A stretch of 29,463 nucleotides of DNA from Lyngbya sp. PCC 8106 (lineage in GTDB: Bacteria; Cyanobacteriota; Cyanobacteriia; Cyanobacteriales; Microcoleaceae), in assembly GCF_000169095.1 (NCBI RefSeq), contig NZ_AAVU01000063.1, positions 1 through 29,463 of the forward strand, written 5' to 3'. Below are positions 15,187 through 24,992 of this stretch, one piece after another (the stretch's first letter is position 1; the number at the start of each line of letters is the position of its first letter). A model generated the notes under the pieces. It searched no databases. It worked only from the letters and a program-made list of their open reading frames with translations, and was not told the origin of the DNA. A program made the translations under genes and the position numbers.

Positions 15187-17517
15187 TCAAATTACCTGAC
15201 GGACTTGTTCAGAGACGGTATTAAAAGTATTGAAATGTCTCTCCTGGTAGGTTTTTGGCGCGGGTTTGACCAACACGCCCCGTTTCAGCAAAAAATCTGC
15301 GATTTGCTCACCCGGTATAGGTTTAGAGAAGAAATAACCCTGTCCTGAGTCGCACTCTAGCGATCGCAGTTTTTCCAGTTGTTGACGAGTTTCTATCCCT
15401 TCTGCAACTGTTGCAAAACCGAGAGCGCGCGCCAAAGTAACAATCGAGTGAATAATACAGCGCTCTCGCGTTCCTAGATCAAGAGTCTCCACAAACGAAC
15501 GATCAATCTTGATCACATTCAGGGGAAATTGATGCAAATATCTCAAAGATGAAAATCCCGTTCCAAAATCATCCAAACTGATTTCAATGCCGCGCTGTTG
15601 AATTTCTTTTAATATTTTTGCCGCAATTGTGGTATTTTCAATTAAGCTGCTTTCCGTCAGTTCGAGCTTGAGACAATGAGGAGGAATTTGAGTGGTTTGC
15701 AAAGTGTGGTCGAGCAGGTTGAGCAGAGAAGATTCTCGTAACTGCCGACCGGAAATATTGATACTAAAATATAGGTTAGTCACATCAGGATAATGCGATC
15801 GCAACTGCTGAAATTGAATGCAGGCTTGCTGTAAAACCCATTCACCGATCTCATTAATCTGTCCCGTATCTTCAGCAATAGAAATAAACTCCGAAGCCGA
15901 GATCAGACCTTTTTTGGGATGGTGCCAACGGCTAAGAACCTCAAACCCTTCTATGATTAAATGGTCTTGAGAATTGTCTCGCAAACTGACAATGGGTTGA
16001 TAGTAAAGATGCAGTTCTTGATTGGCGATCGCTTGGCGCAAAGCGTTCTCTAATTCGACGAGATGCAGAACTTGATCGTACATCGAGCGATCAAACACTT
16101 CATAACAGCCTTTGCCATCGGCTTTCGCACGATACATAGCAATATCGGCATCTCGCACAACCTCTGTCCCATTTTGGTAGTTTGGTGTGCTAAAAACAAT
16201 CCCGATGCTGGTACTGGTAAAAATTTCGTGATGCTCCAATTGAACAGCAGAAGTCAATTGCTCTTGAATTCGTTGGGTAATATTCAAAACATCTTGCCAG
16301 TCTTGAACATCTTCTACAAGAATTGTGAACTCGTCCCCACCCAGTCGAGCTACAGAATCAATATCCCGTACAGATCCGGTGAGAATGCGGGAAATTTGCA
16401 TCAAAAGTTGATCGCCAATTAAATGTCCGAGAGTATCATTAATACGTTTAAAATCATCTAAATCAATAAATAGGACAGCAAACCGATAATTATTGTGGCG
16501 GTTTCTCTTTTTAATCGCCATTTCTAATCTCTGCATGAAATAAGTGCGATTGGCCAGTCCGGTTAACGAATCGTGTAGGGTTTCGCGAACCAAATGAGCT
16601 TCTGCGCGTTTGAGGTTGGTAATATCTTCGGCAATACCCGCAACCCGATAAACTTCACCTTTGTCATCAGTTACGGGAAAGCCGCGATCGCGAATCCAAC
16701 GGACTGTTCCGTCGGGATGTACCACGCGATACTCTTCATCAAAAGATCCCAAAATCGCTTTTTCTGTAAACGCTTTTTCTACCCGTTCGTGATCGTCAGA
16801 ATGAATGGACGACAGCCATTCCCAAGGATTCTCGTAGAGGGACTCACAAGTTTTTCCCCAAATTGTGGCAAAGGCAGGGCTGACATATTCGATCGCTGTA
16901 AACTGTTTTGAGGTAGCATCATAACCCATCAGCCAAAACACCTCTTGAATGTGTTCTGAGAGCTGACGAAATTTGCTTTCGCTTTCTCGCAAACTCTCCT
17001 CAATGCGCTGGCGCTCGGCAATTTCTTGCTGCAAAGCGTGATTAATTTCGCTCAGTTGTGCGGTTCTCTCTTCAACCCGTTTCTCTAATTCATTATTAAG
17101 ATGTTGGATTTGAGTCCGGGAAAAGTATCGTTCCAGTTGACTTTGAATGCGAACCAGCATCTCTTCAATTTGAAACGGTTTAGTAATATAGTCAACCCCA
17201 CCAACTCTAAAGGCTTCGACTTTATCAAAAGGTTCGTGTAAAGCACTAATAAAAATGACCGGAATTTCCCGCGTCAGAGAATCTTGTTTGAGTTGCTGAC
17301 AGACTTCATAACCCGATAAATCCGGCATCTTGATATCGAGTAAAATCAAATCCGGTGGAGCGGCTCGCGCCGAAGCGATCGCCAATGTTCCATTTGTAAC
17401 GCTCCGAACATCATAACCGCGATTAGATAAAGCGTTGGAAATGAGTCTGAGAGACTCTAGGGTGTCATCAGCAACTAAAATATCTGGAACTTTACCAAAG
17501 AACAAATTGGGACTCAT
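15187..17517 (-). CDS. Response regulator with PAS, GGDEF and EAL domains (cyclic di-GMP turnover)
   Basis: 776 residues. An N-terminal receiver domain (about 12-125) has Asp17-Asp18, phosphoacceptor Asp61 (LILLDIKMPD) and Lys113 (ITKPF). A coiled coil (about 135-178) leads into a PAS/PAC domain (about 180-305), then GGDEF (about 312-475, motif RLGGDEF at 393-397, with the RDID inhibitory site 5 residues before) and EAL (about 485-745). The EAL signature reads EVL (526-528), a common variant; Asn587, Glu619, DDFGTGFSSL (649-) and Lys670 are kept, so phosphodiesterase activity is plausible. Either synthesis or breakdown of cyclic di-GMP may dominate. Its ATG overlaps the stop of the upstream hybrid kinase gene by ATGA (17514-17517), indicating translational coupling and making that kinase the likely phosphodonor. 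Confidence 0.94.
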   Translation of the reverse strand: MSPNLFFGKVPDILVADDTLESLRLISNALSNRGYDVRSVTNGTLAIASARAAPPDLILLDIKMPDLSGYEVCQQLKQDSLTREIPVIFISALHEPFDKVEAFRVGGVDYITKPFQIEEMLVRIQSQLERYFSRTQIQHLNNELEKRVEERTAQLSEINHALQQEIAERQRIEESLRESESKFRQLSEHIQEVFWLMGYDATSKQFTAIEYVSPAFATIWGKTCESLYENPWEWLSSIHSDDHERVEKAFTEKAILGSFDEEYRVVHPDGTVRWIRDRGFPVTDDKGEVYRVAGIAEDITNLKRAEAHLVRETLHDSLTGLANRTYFMQRLEMAIKKRNRHNNYRFAVLFIDLDDFKRINDTLGHLIGDQLLMQISRILTGSVRDIDSVARLGGDEFTILVEDVQDWQDVLNITQRIQEQLTSAVQLEHHEIFTSTSIGIVFSTPNYQNGTEVVRDADIAMYRAKADGKGCYEVFDRSMYDQVLHLVELENALRQAIANQELHLYYQPIVSLRDNSQDHLIIEGFEVLSRWHHPKKGLISASEFISIAEDTGQINEIGEWVLQQACIQFQQLRSHYPDVTNLYFSINISGRQLRESSLLNLLDHTLQTTQIPPHCLKLELTESSLIENTTIAAKILKEIQQRGIEISLDDFGTGFSSLRYLHQFPLNVIKIDRSFVETLDLGTRERCIIHSIVTLARALGFATVAEGIETRQQLEKLRSLECDSGQGYFFSKPIPGEQIADFLLKRGVLVKPAPKTYQERHFNTFNTVSEQVRQVI

Positions 17518-20507
17518 GGTTGGTTAGTCTTGTCTACCAAATGAATAATTTCGGAAAATTGATAGTTATGCACCATCTGTTTCAACGCTGTCGCAATTGC
17601 GGGGTGTTGCTGGGAAATCTCTTCAATCAGAGCCAACAGAGGAACGGGTTTGGCGATTGTAGCTGCTGTGGTCAATTTTTGGAGCCAGTCGTCCGGCATT
17701 CCAGCCAAAGCATCCGCCCTTAACAATGATGGCGATTGCTCCTGATCTGCCGATTTGAGGGTATCTTGATATACGAAGATTATACCCAAGTGTTCGGTTA
17801 ATTTCTCGAATATTAAGTCTTTTTTAACAGGCTTCCTGATCAAATCATCGCACCCTTTAGAAAGAAGGATTTCCCGATCTTCTTCAAAAACGCTGGCGGT
17901 AAGGGCAATAATGGTAGTCGCTTGTCCGTGAAGGTGGGATTTAATTTCCTGGGTGGCATCATACCCATCCAAAACGGGCATTCGCATATCCATCCAAATC
18001 AAATGGGGTCGCCACTCCTGCCAAATGTCCACGGCTTCCCGTCCGTTGGTGGCTTCCCGCAGTTCAAACCCGAAGGGAGCCAAGAGTTTAACTAAAAATT
18101 GGCGATTTGTCCAGCGATCATCAGCGACTAAAATGCGATAAGTCGGCTGTCCTGGGGCGATCGCGATTGCCACTTTTTGCGGTCGAGAAGCAGGGATGGA
18201 GGCATCAGAAGACACCTCGATAGGAATTTCTAGGGTAAAGGTCGTTCCCTGACCGAATTGGCTTTGTACGGTTAAATTTCCCCCCATCAGGCGAGCAAAT
18301 TGTTGGCTGATGGTTAACCCCAAACCTGTTCCCTCTTGATTATGCTGCGTTTGAGTGAAGGAAGCAAAAATCGCCTCTAAGTCTTCTGGAGCAATACCCT
18401 GACCTGTATCGGTGACATCGATTTGCATCCGTCTTTGATTTGACAGACATCGAGCCTGGACGGTAATACTCCCAGCTTGGGTGAACTTGACTGCATTTCC
18501 AACCAAGTTGATTAAAATTTGCCGCAATTTTCTGTCGTCGCCGTGCAGGTATTGAGGAACGTTATCCTCCCAATGGACTTGCAAGAATAATCCGTGCGCT
18601 TCGCATCGCTGGCTGAACATGGCATAGAGTTGATTGAAAAGCAGGTGCAGATCAAAGTGAGCCGAATTCACAATGGTTTTACCTGCTTCAATTTTGGCAA
18701 GATCTAAGACCTCATTAATTAACTCTAGTAGATGCTCGGCACTGTAGCGGATTGTCTGTAAATATTCTTGTTGGGTTTGGGTTAAATTTGATTGATAGTC
18801 AAACAGTTGAATAAAGCCTAAAATCGCATTCAGCGGCGTTCGTAATTCGTGGCTCATATTAGCCAAGAATCGGCTTTTCGCTTGGTTGGCAACCTCTGCA
18901 TCTTGTTTGGCTTTCTGAAGTTCTTGAAATTTCTCGCTCAACGTTTCGGCCATCTGTTGGAAGTTACGCATTAAAGAAGCCAGTTCAATTGCTGGACTTT
19001 TCGACCAATAAATGGGTTGTTTTTCTAAAAGACGATCAGGGAGGTTGGTTGTAACGTAGGTAAGTTGGGATAAGGGTTTGACTAACTGACGGCTAATCAA
19101 AGTTGCTAAAACCAGAGCAAGACCTGAAATTGCCAGTAAGATTGCTAAAGCTTGGATGTGGATTCTTTGTACGGCATAAACGTAAGGTCTAGCTGGAGAT
19201 TCAAGAATGAGAATCCAAGGTGTAATCGATTCGGGAACGGTTTCACGAATAAAAAATGAGTTCGTCCAGCGCACCATAAACAGGGGACTGCCCTCTGTTG
19301 GCAACCATTGATAAGTCCCTTCCTTCAGGGGAACTATTTCTCCGGTTTGGCGTTTATCGAAAGGAGTTCCTTGAGTTTGTTCGGTTCGGGTACTGCTGAT
19401 CATGTTATAGTCTCGATCTACTAAAGTCGCTTGCAGTTGGGATTCTTCAAGGGATTCTCGGATGAGAGATTCTAGAGAAGTCAGATCGATTTCCCCCCAA
19501 ACATTGCCCCAGACTTTTCTATCTTGAATTATGGGCTGTTTGAGAAGAATCCGATTTCCAGAGGCACGATCAAGACTACCGACGAATAACTCGGACTTTG
19601 TTGGCTGCTCAGAAGCGGGGAAATTGTTAATCTGTAGGGGCTGTTTTTGTTGGGGAGGAGATACGGCGATCATCCGATCACGATTATCAATAATGGCAAG
19701 ATGGTGAAAGTCTGTGACGAGGTTGCGGGTGCTATCAAGTTCCTGTTGGAGTAAGGCGGGATCGCTTCTTGAAGCAGAAGCAACTTTGGCGATCGCATTT
19801 AATCCTTCTTGGTGTTGCTCGTACCAATTGCGGATCAGAACATGAAGGTGATGGGAAGTGGTTTGTAGCTGTAGATGCTGTTCGGTATTGATATTATCAA
19901 CCACTTGATGACTATCGGCTGCCATAAAAAAGAGGGTGGGGAAAAAAACAAAGGCAACTAGAATATTGAACAGGGTTTGTTGCAGGGAAAGCAAACTCAG
20001 GGCGGGCGATCGCGAAAACCAGCGAGGAATAGGCGTATAGGTGAGAATTAAACAGGCGCTCAAGGCGTTGAAAATACCATTAACGGACTGCTTAAGCATG
20101 ATGATTGGAACTTGTATCGGATCGATCTTTAAGACTTGTCCGTAGAAGAAGATCACAAGCGGGATGCCGATCATCAGCCAATATATACCATCTAGCAGTG
20201 CTAAATTCTGTTTGTAGCGACGGTAGAGAATGCTAACAAAAAGAAATTCCCCGGTAAAAATAATAATTGCATAGGGATGTTTCCAGAGAAAATAGGTTAT
20301 GCTTGCCGCAGCGATCGCCGCCACTAAGCCCCATCTCTCTCCATACAAGCAGAGGACAAGCCAAACCGCGATCGTGCCAAACAGGAAATCGATATGAAAG
20401 AAAAAAGACCAGCGAAAGTAATTTCCTAATATCCCGAATGCAATTAATAAGATTCCGCCCAAGATGTCTTTAGACAATATTAATGATTTTGATGGGTTTA
20501 AACTCAT
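17514..20507 (-). CDS. Membrane hybrid histidine kinase (MASE-like region, Cache-type sensor, HisKA, HATPase, REC)
   Basis: 997 residues from the ATG at 20507, which has AGAGG 5 bases upstream. About seven membrane helices (residues 14-196) precede an extracytoplasmic Cache-like sensor (about 197-440), a last helix (452-471), a HAMP-like linker and a coiled coil. The kinase core follows: MSHELRTPLNAILGF (His553), N-box NLVGNAVKF, DTGQGI and GTGLGLTIS. The C-terminal receiver has Asp840 (IWMDMRMPVLDGYDAT) and RKPVKKD, then a helical tail. The frame extends to a TTG at 20684, adding 59 residues with one more hydrophobic stretch. I prefer the ATG: it has a ribosome binding site, gives the expected seven helices before an outside domain, and leaves about 190 bp of promoter space before the divergent gene. 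It is an operon partner of the REC-GGDEF-EAL gene. The signal is unknown. Confidence 0.9.
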   Translation of the reverse strand: MSLNPSKSLILSKDILGGILLIAFGILGNYFRWSFFFHIDFLFGTIAVWLVLCLYGERWGLVAAIAAASITYFLWKHPYAIIIFTGEFLFVSILYRRYKQNLALLDGIYWLMIGIPLVIFFYGQVLKIDPIQVPIIMLKQSVNGIFNALSACLILTYTPIPRWFSRSPALSLLSLQQTLFNILVAFVFFPTLFFMAADSHQVVDNINTEQHLQLQTTSHHLHVLIRNWYEQHQEGLNAIAKVASASRSDPALLQQELDSTRNLVTDFHHLAIIDNRDRMIAVSPPQQKQPLQINNFPASEQPTKSELFVGSLDRASGNRILLKQPIIQDRKVWGNVWGEIDLTSLESLIRESLEESQLQATLVDRDYNMISSTRTEQTQGTPFDKRQTGEIVPLKEGTYQWLPTEGSPLFMVRWTNSFFIRETVPESITPWILILESPARPYVYAVQRIHIQALAILLAISGLALVLATLISRQLVKPLSQLTYVTTNLPDRLLEKQPIYWSKSPAIELASLMRNFQQMAETLSEKFQELQKAKQDAEVANQAKSRFLANMSHELRTPLNAILGFIQLFDYQSNLTQTQQEYLQTIRYSAEHLLELINEVLDLAKIEAGKTIVNSAHFDLHLLFNQLYAMFSQRCEAHGLFLQVHWEDNVPQYLHGDDRKLRQILINLVGNAVKFTQAGSITVQARCLSNQRRMQIDVTDTGQGIAPEDLEAIFASFTQTQHNQEGTGLGLTISQQFARLMGGNLTVQSQFGQGTTFTLEIPIEVSSDASIPASRPQKVAIAIAPGQPTYRILVADDRWTNRQFLVKLLAPFGFELREATNGREAVDIWQEWRPHLIWMDMRMPVLDGYDATQEIKSHLHGQATTIIALTASVFEEDREILLSKGCDDLIRKPVKKDLIFEKLTEHLGIIFVYQDTLKSADQEQSPSLLRADALAGMPDDWLQKLTTAATIAKPVPLLALIEEISQQHPAIATALKQMVHNYQFSEIIHLVDKTNQP

Positions 20508-20697
20508 CTTGACCTCTATTCTTGAGACCTTTCCTAACAATAGGTTTGCGATCGCCAAAACCACCGGGAAGAAAAAAAGCCAATGATCGGTTTTTCGATA
20601 CCGTAGAATACGTGATAAACTGCTAGTTAAACTGAGAACGGTTTCGCTTGGGATAGCCAGGACTAGGGCAAATCCATCCTTCAACCCTAACCACTAG

Positions 20698-22791
20698 ATG
20701 AGTATCTCGACCTCGGTACTGACAGATTTGGTGCAAATCCTGCCCAAACTGCGGCCCCAAATTTATTTTAAATCATCCTTAACGGCTCTTTCTCATGCGA
20801 TGGAAGATCAGGTTTTAGCGGGAACCGACGGGCCGCTTGTGATTGCCACTTTTCAACGAGAGCGGTTTTATCGTCAAGAGGCTCACCGCTATCGACGCAT
20901 CGCTCAACATAGCGATCAGGTTTATATTATGGCAGCCCCAGAAACAGAGTTCAAAAACTCATCGGTTGGGCCTGAAATTGTGGCGTTTGCTGCCGAAGAA
21001 CAGTTAAGCCAAGAATGGAATTTAGTGGTTCTTGGTCAACATTACTCAACCTGTCTGGCTTGTGTGGAACGGCAGAACTTAGCCGACAAGTCTCAGATTC
21101 CTGAACAACTGGCGATGGATCAGGCACGACCCTTTGAAGGCATTTGGACTAGCGATCGCAATGTTTGCTTACTTGTTGCCCAACTTTTGTTAGATCGGAT
21201 TGTCTATTATCGTCCTGAACTGCGTGCTAAAGTCGAACAAGCTTTCAAGGTTTACGGCATTATTCCGGCCTCTAGAAAACGCCAAAAATCCACCTCTCGT
21301 TCTTCTCAAAAACAACCGTCCGCCCCGCCTCCAAACAAACAATCAGACTTATCTGCTTCTCAATTTAGCGATGCGTTTGCTCACCGCTTAGTCACCTATT
21401 TACAAGCGGGTCAACACAAACTATTACGAGTTTACCGTTCTCTAGCCGCTCAAGAACGCAAAGAACGCTTAGTCAACTCGATCACCCACGCCATTCGACA
21501 ATCCCTCAATCCCCACGAAATCATCAAAGTCGCCACCCAAGAACTCGGGGAAGCGATGCAAGCGTCACGGTGTTTAATTTATCGGTGTAAGTTCACAGAT
21601 GAAGTGGTTGTCCTCACTCATGAATATCTCTGCTGTCAGCCGACGGACAACGGCGTATCGCCAGTGGAATCCCTGATCGAACAAACCTGGCCCCTGCAAG
21701 CCAATCCTCTGTTTCAAACCGTTGTCAACTATCAAGATCGAGTGTATCTAACTGATACTTCTCTGTCTAGAGAAACTGATGTCAAATCTCCAAAAAATAG
21801 TGATCTTCAGCCAGAACTGTTACAGTCAGAAGTTCAAAATACAATCAAACAACTAGCTGTGACTTGGCAAATTCGGGGTTGGTTAATGGTGCCGATCTTG
21901 TATCAGGGAAAATTACTAGGAATGGTGGAATTACATCAATGTACCCCTGAATCTCCAAGTTGGAAAGAAGATGAACTTGCCTTAGTCGATGCGATCGCGA
22001 CTCAACTGAGTGCAGCTTTAATTCAAGCCCAAACCTACGCAAATCTCGAAGATCTCAATCAACAATTAGAAGCCTTAGAACGAACTCGAAGTAATTTAAT
22101 TGCCATTACCGGACATGAACTTCGCACTCCATTATCAACGATTCAAGTGTGTTTAGAAACCCTCAGTCAAGAACCGGATATGTCGTTAGAACTGCGACAG
22201 GTGATGTTAGAAACAGCTTTAACAGATGCCGAACGGCTGAGAAAATTAGTGCAGGATTTCCTCACACTGTCTAATCTTGAGAGTGGACGAGTAGATTGGA
22301 ACCCCGAAACTTTACCGTTGAGAGAATGTGTTGATTTAGCGGTGAGTGGACTTCGTTCGCGTTTTTCTGAGGCTGTATTACCGGGAATTGAAACTAATGT
22401 TACGGATGATTTGCCCTTAGTAAAAGCCGATGGGGAATGGTTAGTTGAATTACTGTCAAAATTATTAGATAATGCTTGTAAGTTTACCAGTCCTGAAGGA
22501 AAAGTAACTGTTCAAGCCAAACGTAATGGCAATCAAATGTTAGAAGTAACAGTAGCCGATACCGGACGAGGAATTGAACCGAACCGTTTAGAAGCGGTTT
22601 TTGATCGCTTTTATCAAGAAGAAGGTTCACTCAGACGTACTGTGGGAGGAACAGGTTTAGGACTGGCAATTGGGAAGCAAATTGTTACAGGTTGGGGTGG
22701 ACAAATTTGGGCGAATTCTCCGGGAAAAAATCAAGGTAGTGAGTTTCATTTTACGGTTCCCTTCGTAGAAGCAGAAGTGGAAGTCAAATAA
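20698..22791 (+). CDS. DICT-GAF sensor histidine kinase
   Basis: 697 residues, soluble. An N-terminal DICT domain (about 5-185, RPQIYFKSSLTALSHAMEDQVLAG) is a sensor found mainly in cyanobacterial signalling proteins. A Ser/Pro-rich linker (190-222) is followed by a GAF domain (about 255-445) and the kinase core: HisKA with phosphoacceptor His473 (AITGHELRTPLSTIQ), N-box LLDNACKF (about 589-596), DTGRGIEP (621-) and GGTGLGLAIG (650-). No receiver is attached, so a separate response regulator is needed. The ATG at 20698 is chosen because homologues start just before this DICT motif; there is no obvious ribosome binding site. It is divergent from the hybrid kinase gene, so the two may share a control region. 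The ligand is unknown. Confidence 0.93.
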   Translation: MSISTSVLTDLVQILPKLRPQIYFKSSLTALSHAMEDQVLAGTDGPLVIATFQRERFYRQEAHRYRRIAQHSDQVYIMAAPETEFKNSSVGPEIVAFAAEEQLSQEWNLVVLGQHYSTCLACVERQNLADKSQIPEQLAMDQARPFEGIWTSDRNVCLLVAQLLLDRIVYYRPELRAKVEQAFKVYGIIPASRKRQKSTSRSSQKQPSAPPPNKQSDLSASQFSDAFAHRLVTYLQAGQHKLLRVYRSLAAQERKERLVNSITHAIRQSLNPHEIIKVATQELGEAMQASRCLIYRCKFTDEVVVLTHEYLCCQPTDNGVSPVESLIEQTWPLQANPLFQTVVNYQDRVYLTDTSLSRETDVKSPKNSDLQPELLQSEVQNTIKQLAVTWQIRGWLMVPILYQGKLLGMVELHQCTPESPSWKEDELALVDAIATQLSAALIQAQTYANLEDLNQQLEALERTRSNLIAITGHELRTPLSTIQVCLETLSQEPDMSLELRQVMLETALTDAERLRKLVQDFLTLSNLESGRVDWNPETLPLRECVDLAVSGLRSRFSEAVLPGIETNVTDDLPLVKADGEWLVELLSKLLDNACKFTSPEGKVTVQAKRNGNQMLEVTVADTGRGIEPNRLEAVFDRFYQEEGSLRRTVGGTGLGLAIGKQIVTGWGGQIWANSPGKNQGSEFHFTVPFVEAEVEVK

Positions 22792-22906
22792 GAAGAGGGG
22801 GAATATCAGTCACCCGTCACTGTAATGTGTAACGGTTCTTTACGATCGCTCTAGATTCGGCAAAATCAGTGATACGATGCCGTAAAAACATTACTATAGA
22901 CCTTCT

Positions 22907-23335
22907 ATGGCAGAACAACTGACTGGAAAACCCCCGATTTTCGGCGGTAGCACAGGCGGCTTACTCTCCAAAGCCGAAATCGAAGAAAAGTACGCGATCA
23001 CCTGGACTAGCCCCAAAGAGCAAGTCTTTGAAATGCCCACAGGTGGCGCTGCTATTATGAATGAAGGTGAAAACCTGTTATATCTAGCCCGCAAAGAACA
23101 ATGTCTCGCTTTAGGAACTCAATTGCGGACAAAATTCAAGCCCAAAATTGAAGACTTTAAAATCTACCGTATTTATCCAAACGGCGAAATGGAATACTTA
23201 CATCCGAAAGATGGCGTATTCCCTGAAAAAGTTAATGAAGGTCGCGATTTCTACGGTAAAATCGAGCGTAATATCGGAGCTAATCCTGATCCAGCTAAAG
23301 TCAAATTTAGCGGAAAAGCAACTTACGAAGTGTAA
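22907..23335 (+). CDS. psaD: Photosystem I subunit II, PsaD
   Basis: 142 residues, the normal size. PsaD is the stromal-side subunit of photosystem I that docks ferredoxin and steadies PsaC. The protein matches the family throughout: LTGKPPIFGGSTGGLL, EKYAITWTSPKEQVFEMPTGGAAIMNEGENLLYLARKEQ, the basic LRTKFKPKIEDFKIYRIYPNGE stretch and the C-terminal VNEGRDFYGKIERNIGANPDP. No signal peptide is present, as expected. The start ATG lacks a Shine-Dalgarno sequence (the preceding bases are ACCTTCT), so initiation probably relies on an unstructured leader. Upstream is a 115-bp gap with a HIP1-like site. trpE follows 106 bp downstream. Confidence 0.97.
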   Translation: MAEQLTGKPPIFGGSTGGLLSKAEIEEKYAITWTSPKEQVFEMPTGGAAIMNEGENLLYLARKEQCLALGTQLRTKFKPKIEDFKIYRIYPNGEMEYLHPKDGVFPEKVNEGRDFYGKIERNIGANPDPAKVKFSGKATYEV

Positions 23336-23396
23336 TGTTTGGCGTTTGAGCAACGCTAAATAAACGATTACGACGCTCTATTAAAGGGTAGGATGG

Positions 23397-23420
23397 AGGA
23401 TGAAATGATGCCTTCATCCT
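23397..23420 (+). terminator. Possible psaD terminator or trpE leader hairpin
   Basis: Perfect 8-bp stem (AGGATGAA 23397-23404, TTCATCCT 23413-23420) with an 8-base loop, 22 bases before trpE. No clear T run follows, so it may act as a leader hairpin over the trpE start region rather than as a terminator. Confidence 0.35.
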
Positions 23421-23441
23421 TCACTATTTCATCACCTCTAG

Positions 23442-24992
23442 ATGGCTATGATGTTTCCGGACTTCTCACAATTTCAGCAACTCGCAACTCAAGGCAATTT
23501 TATTCCCGTTTATCAAGAATGGGTGGCTGACTTAGATACTCCGGTTTCAGTGTGGTATCGAGTCTGTGCAGGTCAGCCCTACAGTTTTCTGTTAGAATCC
23601 GTTGAAGGCGGGAGCGCGTTGGGGCGCTATAGTTTTGTCGGTTGTAACCCAGTTTGGGTGTTAGAAGCCCGAGGAAGACGCACAACACAAACTTATCGGG
23701 ATGGAACGATCAAAGAATTTGACGGTGATCCGTTTCAAGTTCTACAAAATTGTCTCGCTCCCTATCATCCGGTAAAATTACCCCAGTTACCTTCTGGAAT
23801 TGGAGGATTATTTGGGTTTTGGGGGTATGAACTCATTCGCTGGATCGAACCGCGTGTTCCGGTGATGCAAGCGACTGCTGATCAAATGCCAGATGGGTTG
23901 TGGATGCAGGTTGATCATCTGATTATTTTTGATCAAGTTAAACGTAAAATTTTAGCGATCGCTTATGCAGATACTCGCGATGGTGATCTTCACACGGCTT
24001 ATCAACAGGCTTGCGATCGCGTTACGCAACTTCTCGATAAATTAGAGTCACCGCTATTTTCACGGGAACGAACGTTGTTAGAGTGGACCCCGCCAACCGC
24101 CAACAAACAACAGCCCAACTCTAGCGAAATTGACGGTTATTGTAGTAATATTTCCCCAGAACAATTTTGTGCGAATGTCGAAAAAGCCAAAGCTTATATT
24201 AAAGCGGGAGATATTTTTCAAGTCGTGTTGTCGCAGCGACTCTCAGCCCCTTACGAGGGCGAACCGTTTGCATTGTACCGTTCTCTGCGGTTAATTAATC
24301 CTTCTCCCTACATGGCTTATTTTAACTTTGGGAATTGGCAACTGATCGGATCGAGTCCAGAAGTGATGGTCAAAGCCGAGAAAACCCCGGAAGGAAAAAC
24401 GATCGCCACGTTACGTCCAATTGCGGGAACTCGCCGTCGGGGACAAACGGTAGCCGAAGATGATGGGTTAGCAGCCGAGTTGTTACAAGATCCCAAAGAA
24501 CTCGCGGAACACGTTATGCTAGTAGACTTGGGACGAAATGATTTGGGGCGGGTTTGTGCAAATGGTAGCGTCTTGGTTGATGAATTGATGGTGATTGAAA
24601 GATATTCTCATGTGATGCACATTGTTAGCAATGTTGTGGGAGAATTAGCAGAGGATAAAACTGCTTGGGATTTGTTAAAAGCCTGTTTTCCGGCGGGAAC
24701 CGTTAGCGGGGCTCCCAAAATTCGGGCGATGGAAATTATCCATGAGTTAGAAGGGTGTCGTCGTGGGCCTTATTCGGGTGTGTATGGCTATTATGATTTT
24801 GAAGGACAACTCAATAGTGCGATTACGATCCGAACAATGTTAGTCAGTCCTCAAACGGATGGTAAATTGGTCGTTAGTGTTCAAGCAGGGGCGGGTTTAG
24901 TGGCAGATTCTGATCCTCAGAAAGAATACGAAGAAACGCTGAATAAAGCGAGGGGTTTGTTGGAAGCAATTGGTTGTTTAAAACAGCCGTAG
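23442..24992 (+). CDS. trpE: Anthranilate synthase component I, TrpE
   Basis: 516 residues. It converts chorismate to anthranilate using ammonia supplied by TrpG, the first committed step of tryptophan synthesis. The Trp feedback-binding motif LLES is present at 50-53. Chorismate-binding signatures follow: IKAGDIFQVVLSQRLS, SPYMAYFNFG, LRPIAGTRRRG, HVMLVDLGRNDLGRV, GTVSGAPKIRAMEIIHELE, YSGVYGYYDFEGQLNSAITIRTM and QAGAGLVADSDPQKEYEET. The feedback motif and full-length N-terminal domain favour TrpE over PabB. Three ATGs (23442, 23448, 23451) are possible starts and none has a ribosome binding site. TrpG is not in the window, so the trp genes are scattered, as usual in cyanobacteria. It may be read through from psaD. 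Confidence 0.96.
   Translation: MAMMFPDFSQFQQLATQGNFIPVYQEWVADLDTPVSVWYRVCAGQPYSFLLESVEGGSALGRYSFVGCNPVWVLEARGRRTTQTYRDGTIKEFDGDPFQVLQNCLAPYHPVKLPQLPSGIGGLFGFWGYELIRWIEPRVPVMQATADQMPDGLWMQVDHLIIFDQVKRKILAIAYADTRDGDLHTAYQQACDRVTQLLDKLESPLFSRERTLLEWTPPTANKQQPNSSEIDGYCSNISPEQFCANVEKAKAYIKAGDIFQVVLSQRLSAPYEGEPFALYRSLRLINPSPYMAYFNFGNWQLIGSSPEVMVKAEKTPEGKTIATLRPIAGTRRRGQTVAEDDGLAAELLQDPKELAEHVMLVDLGRNDLGRVCANGSVLVDELMVIERYSHVMHIVSNVVGELAEDKTAWDLLKACFPAGTVSGAPKIRAMEIIHELEGCRRGPYSGVYGYYDFEGQLNSAITIRTMLVSPQTDGKLVVSVQAGAGLVADSDPQKEYEETLNKARGLLEAIGCLKQP

Noticed and set aside
22821..22833. Two TTACA half-sites (minus strand) upstream of psaD, considered as an HLR1 site for RpaB
   Set aside because: HLR1 needs half-sites about 10 bases apart; here the period is 7, so the match is poor.
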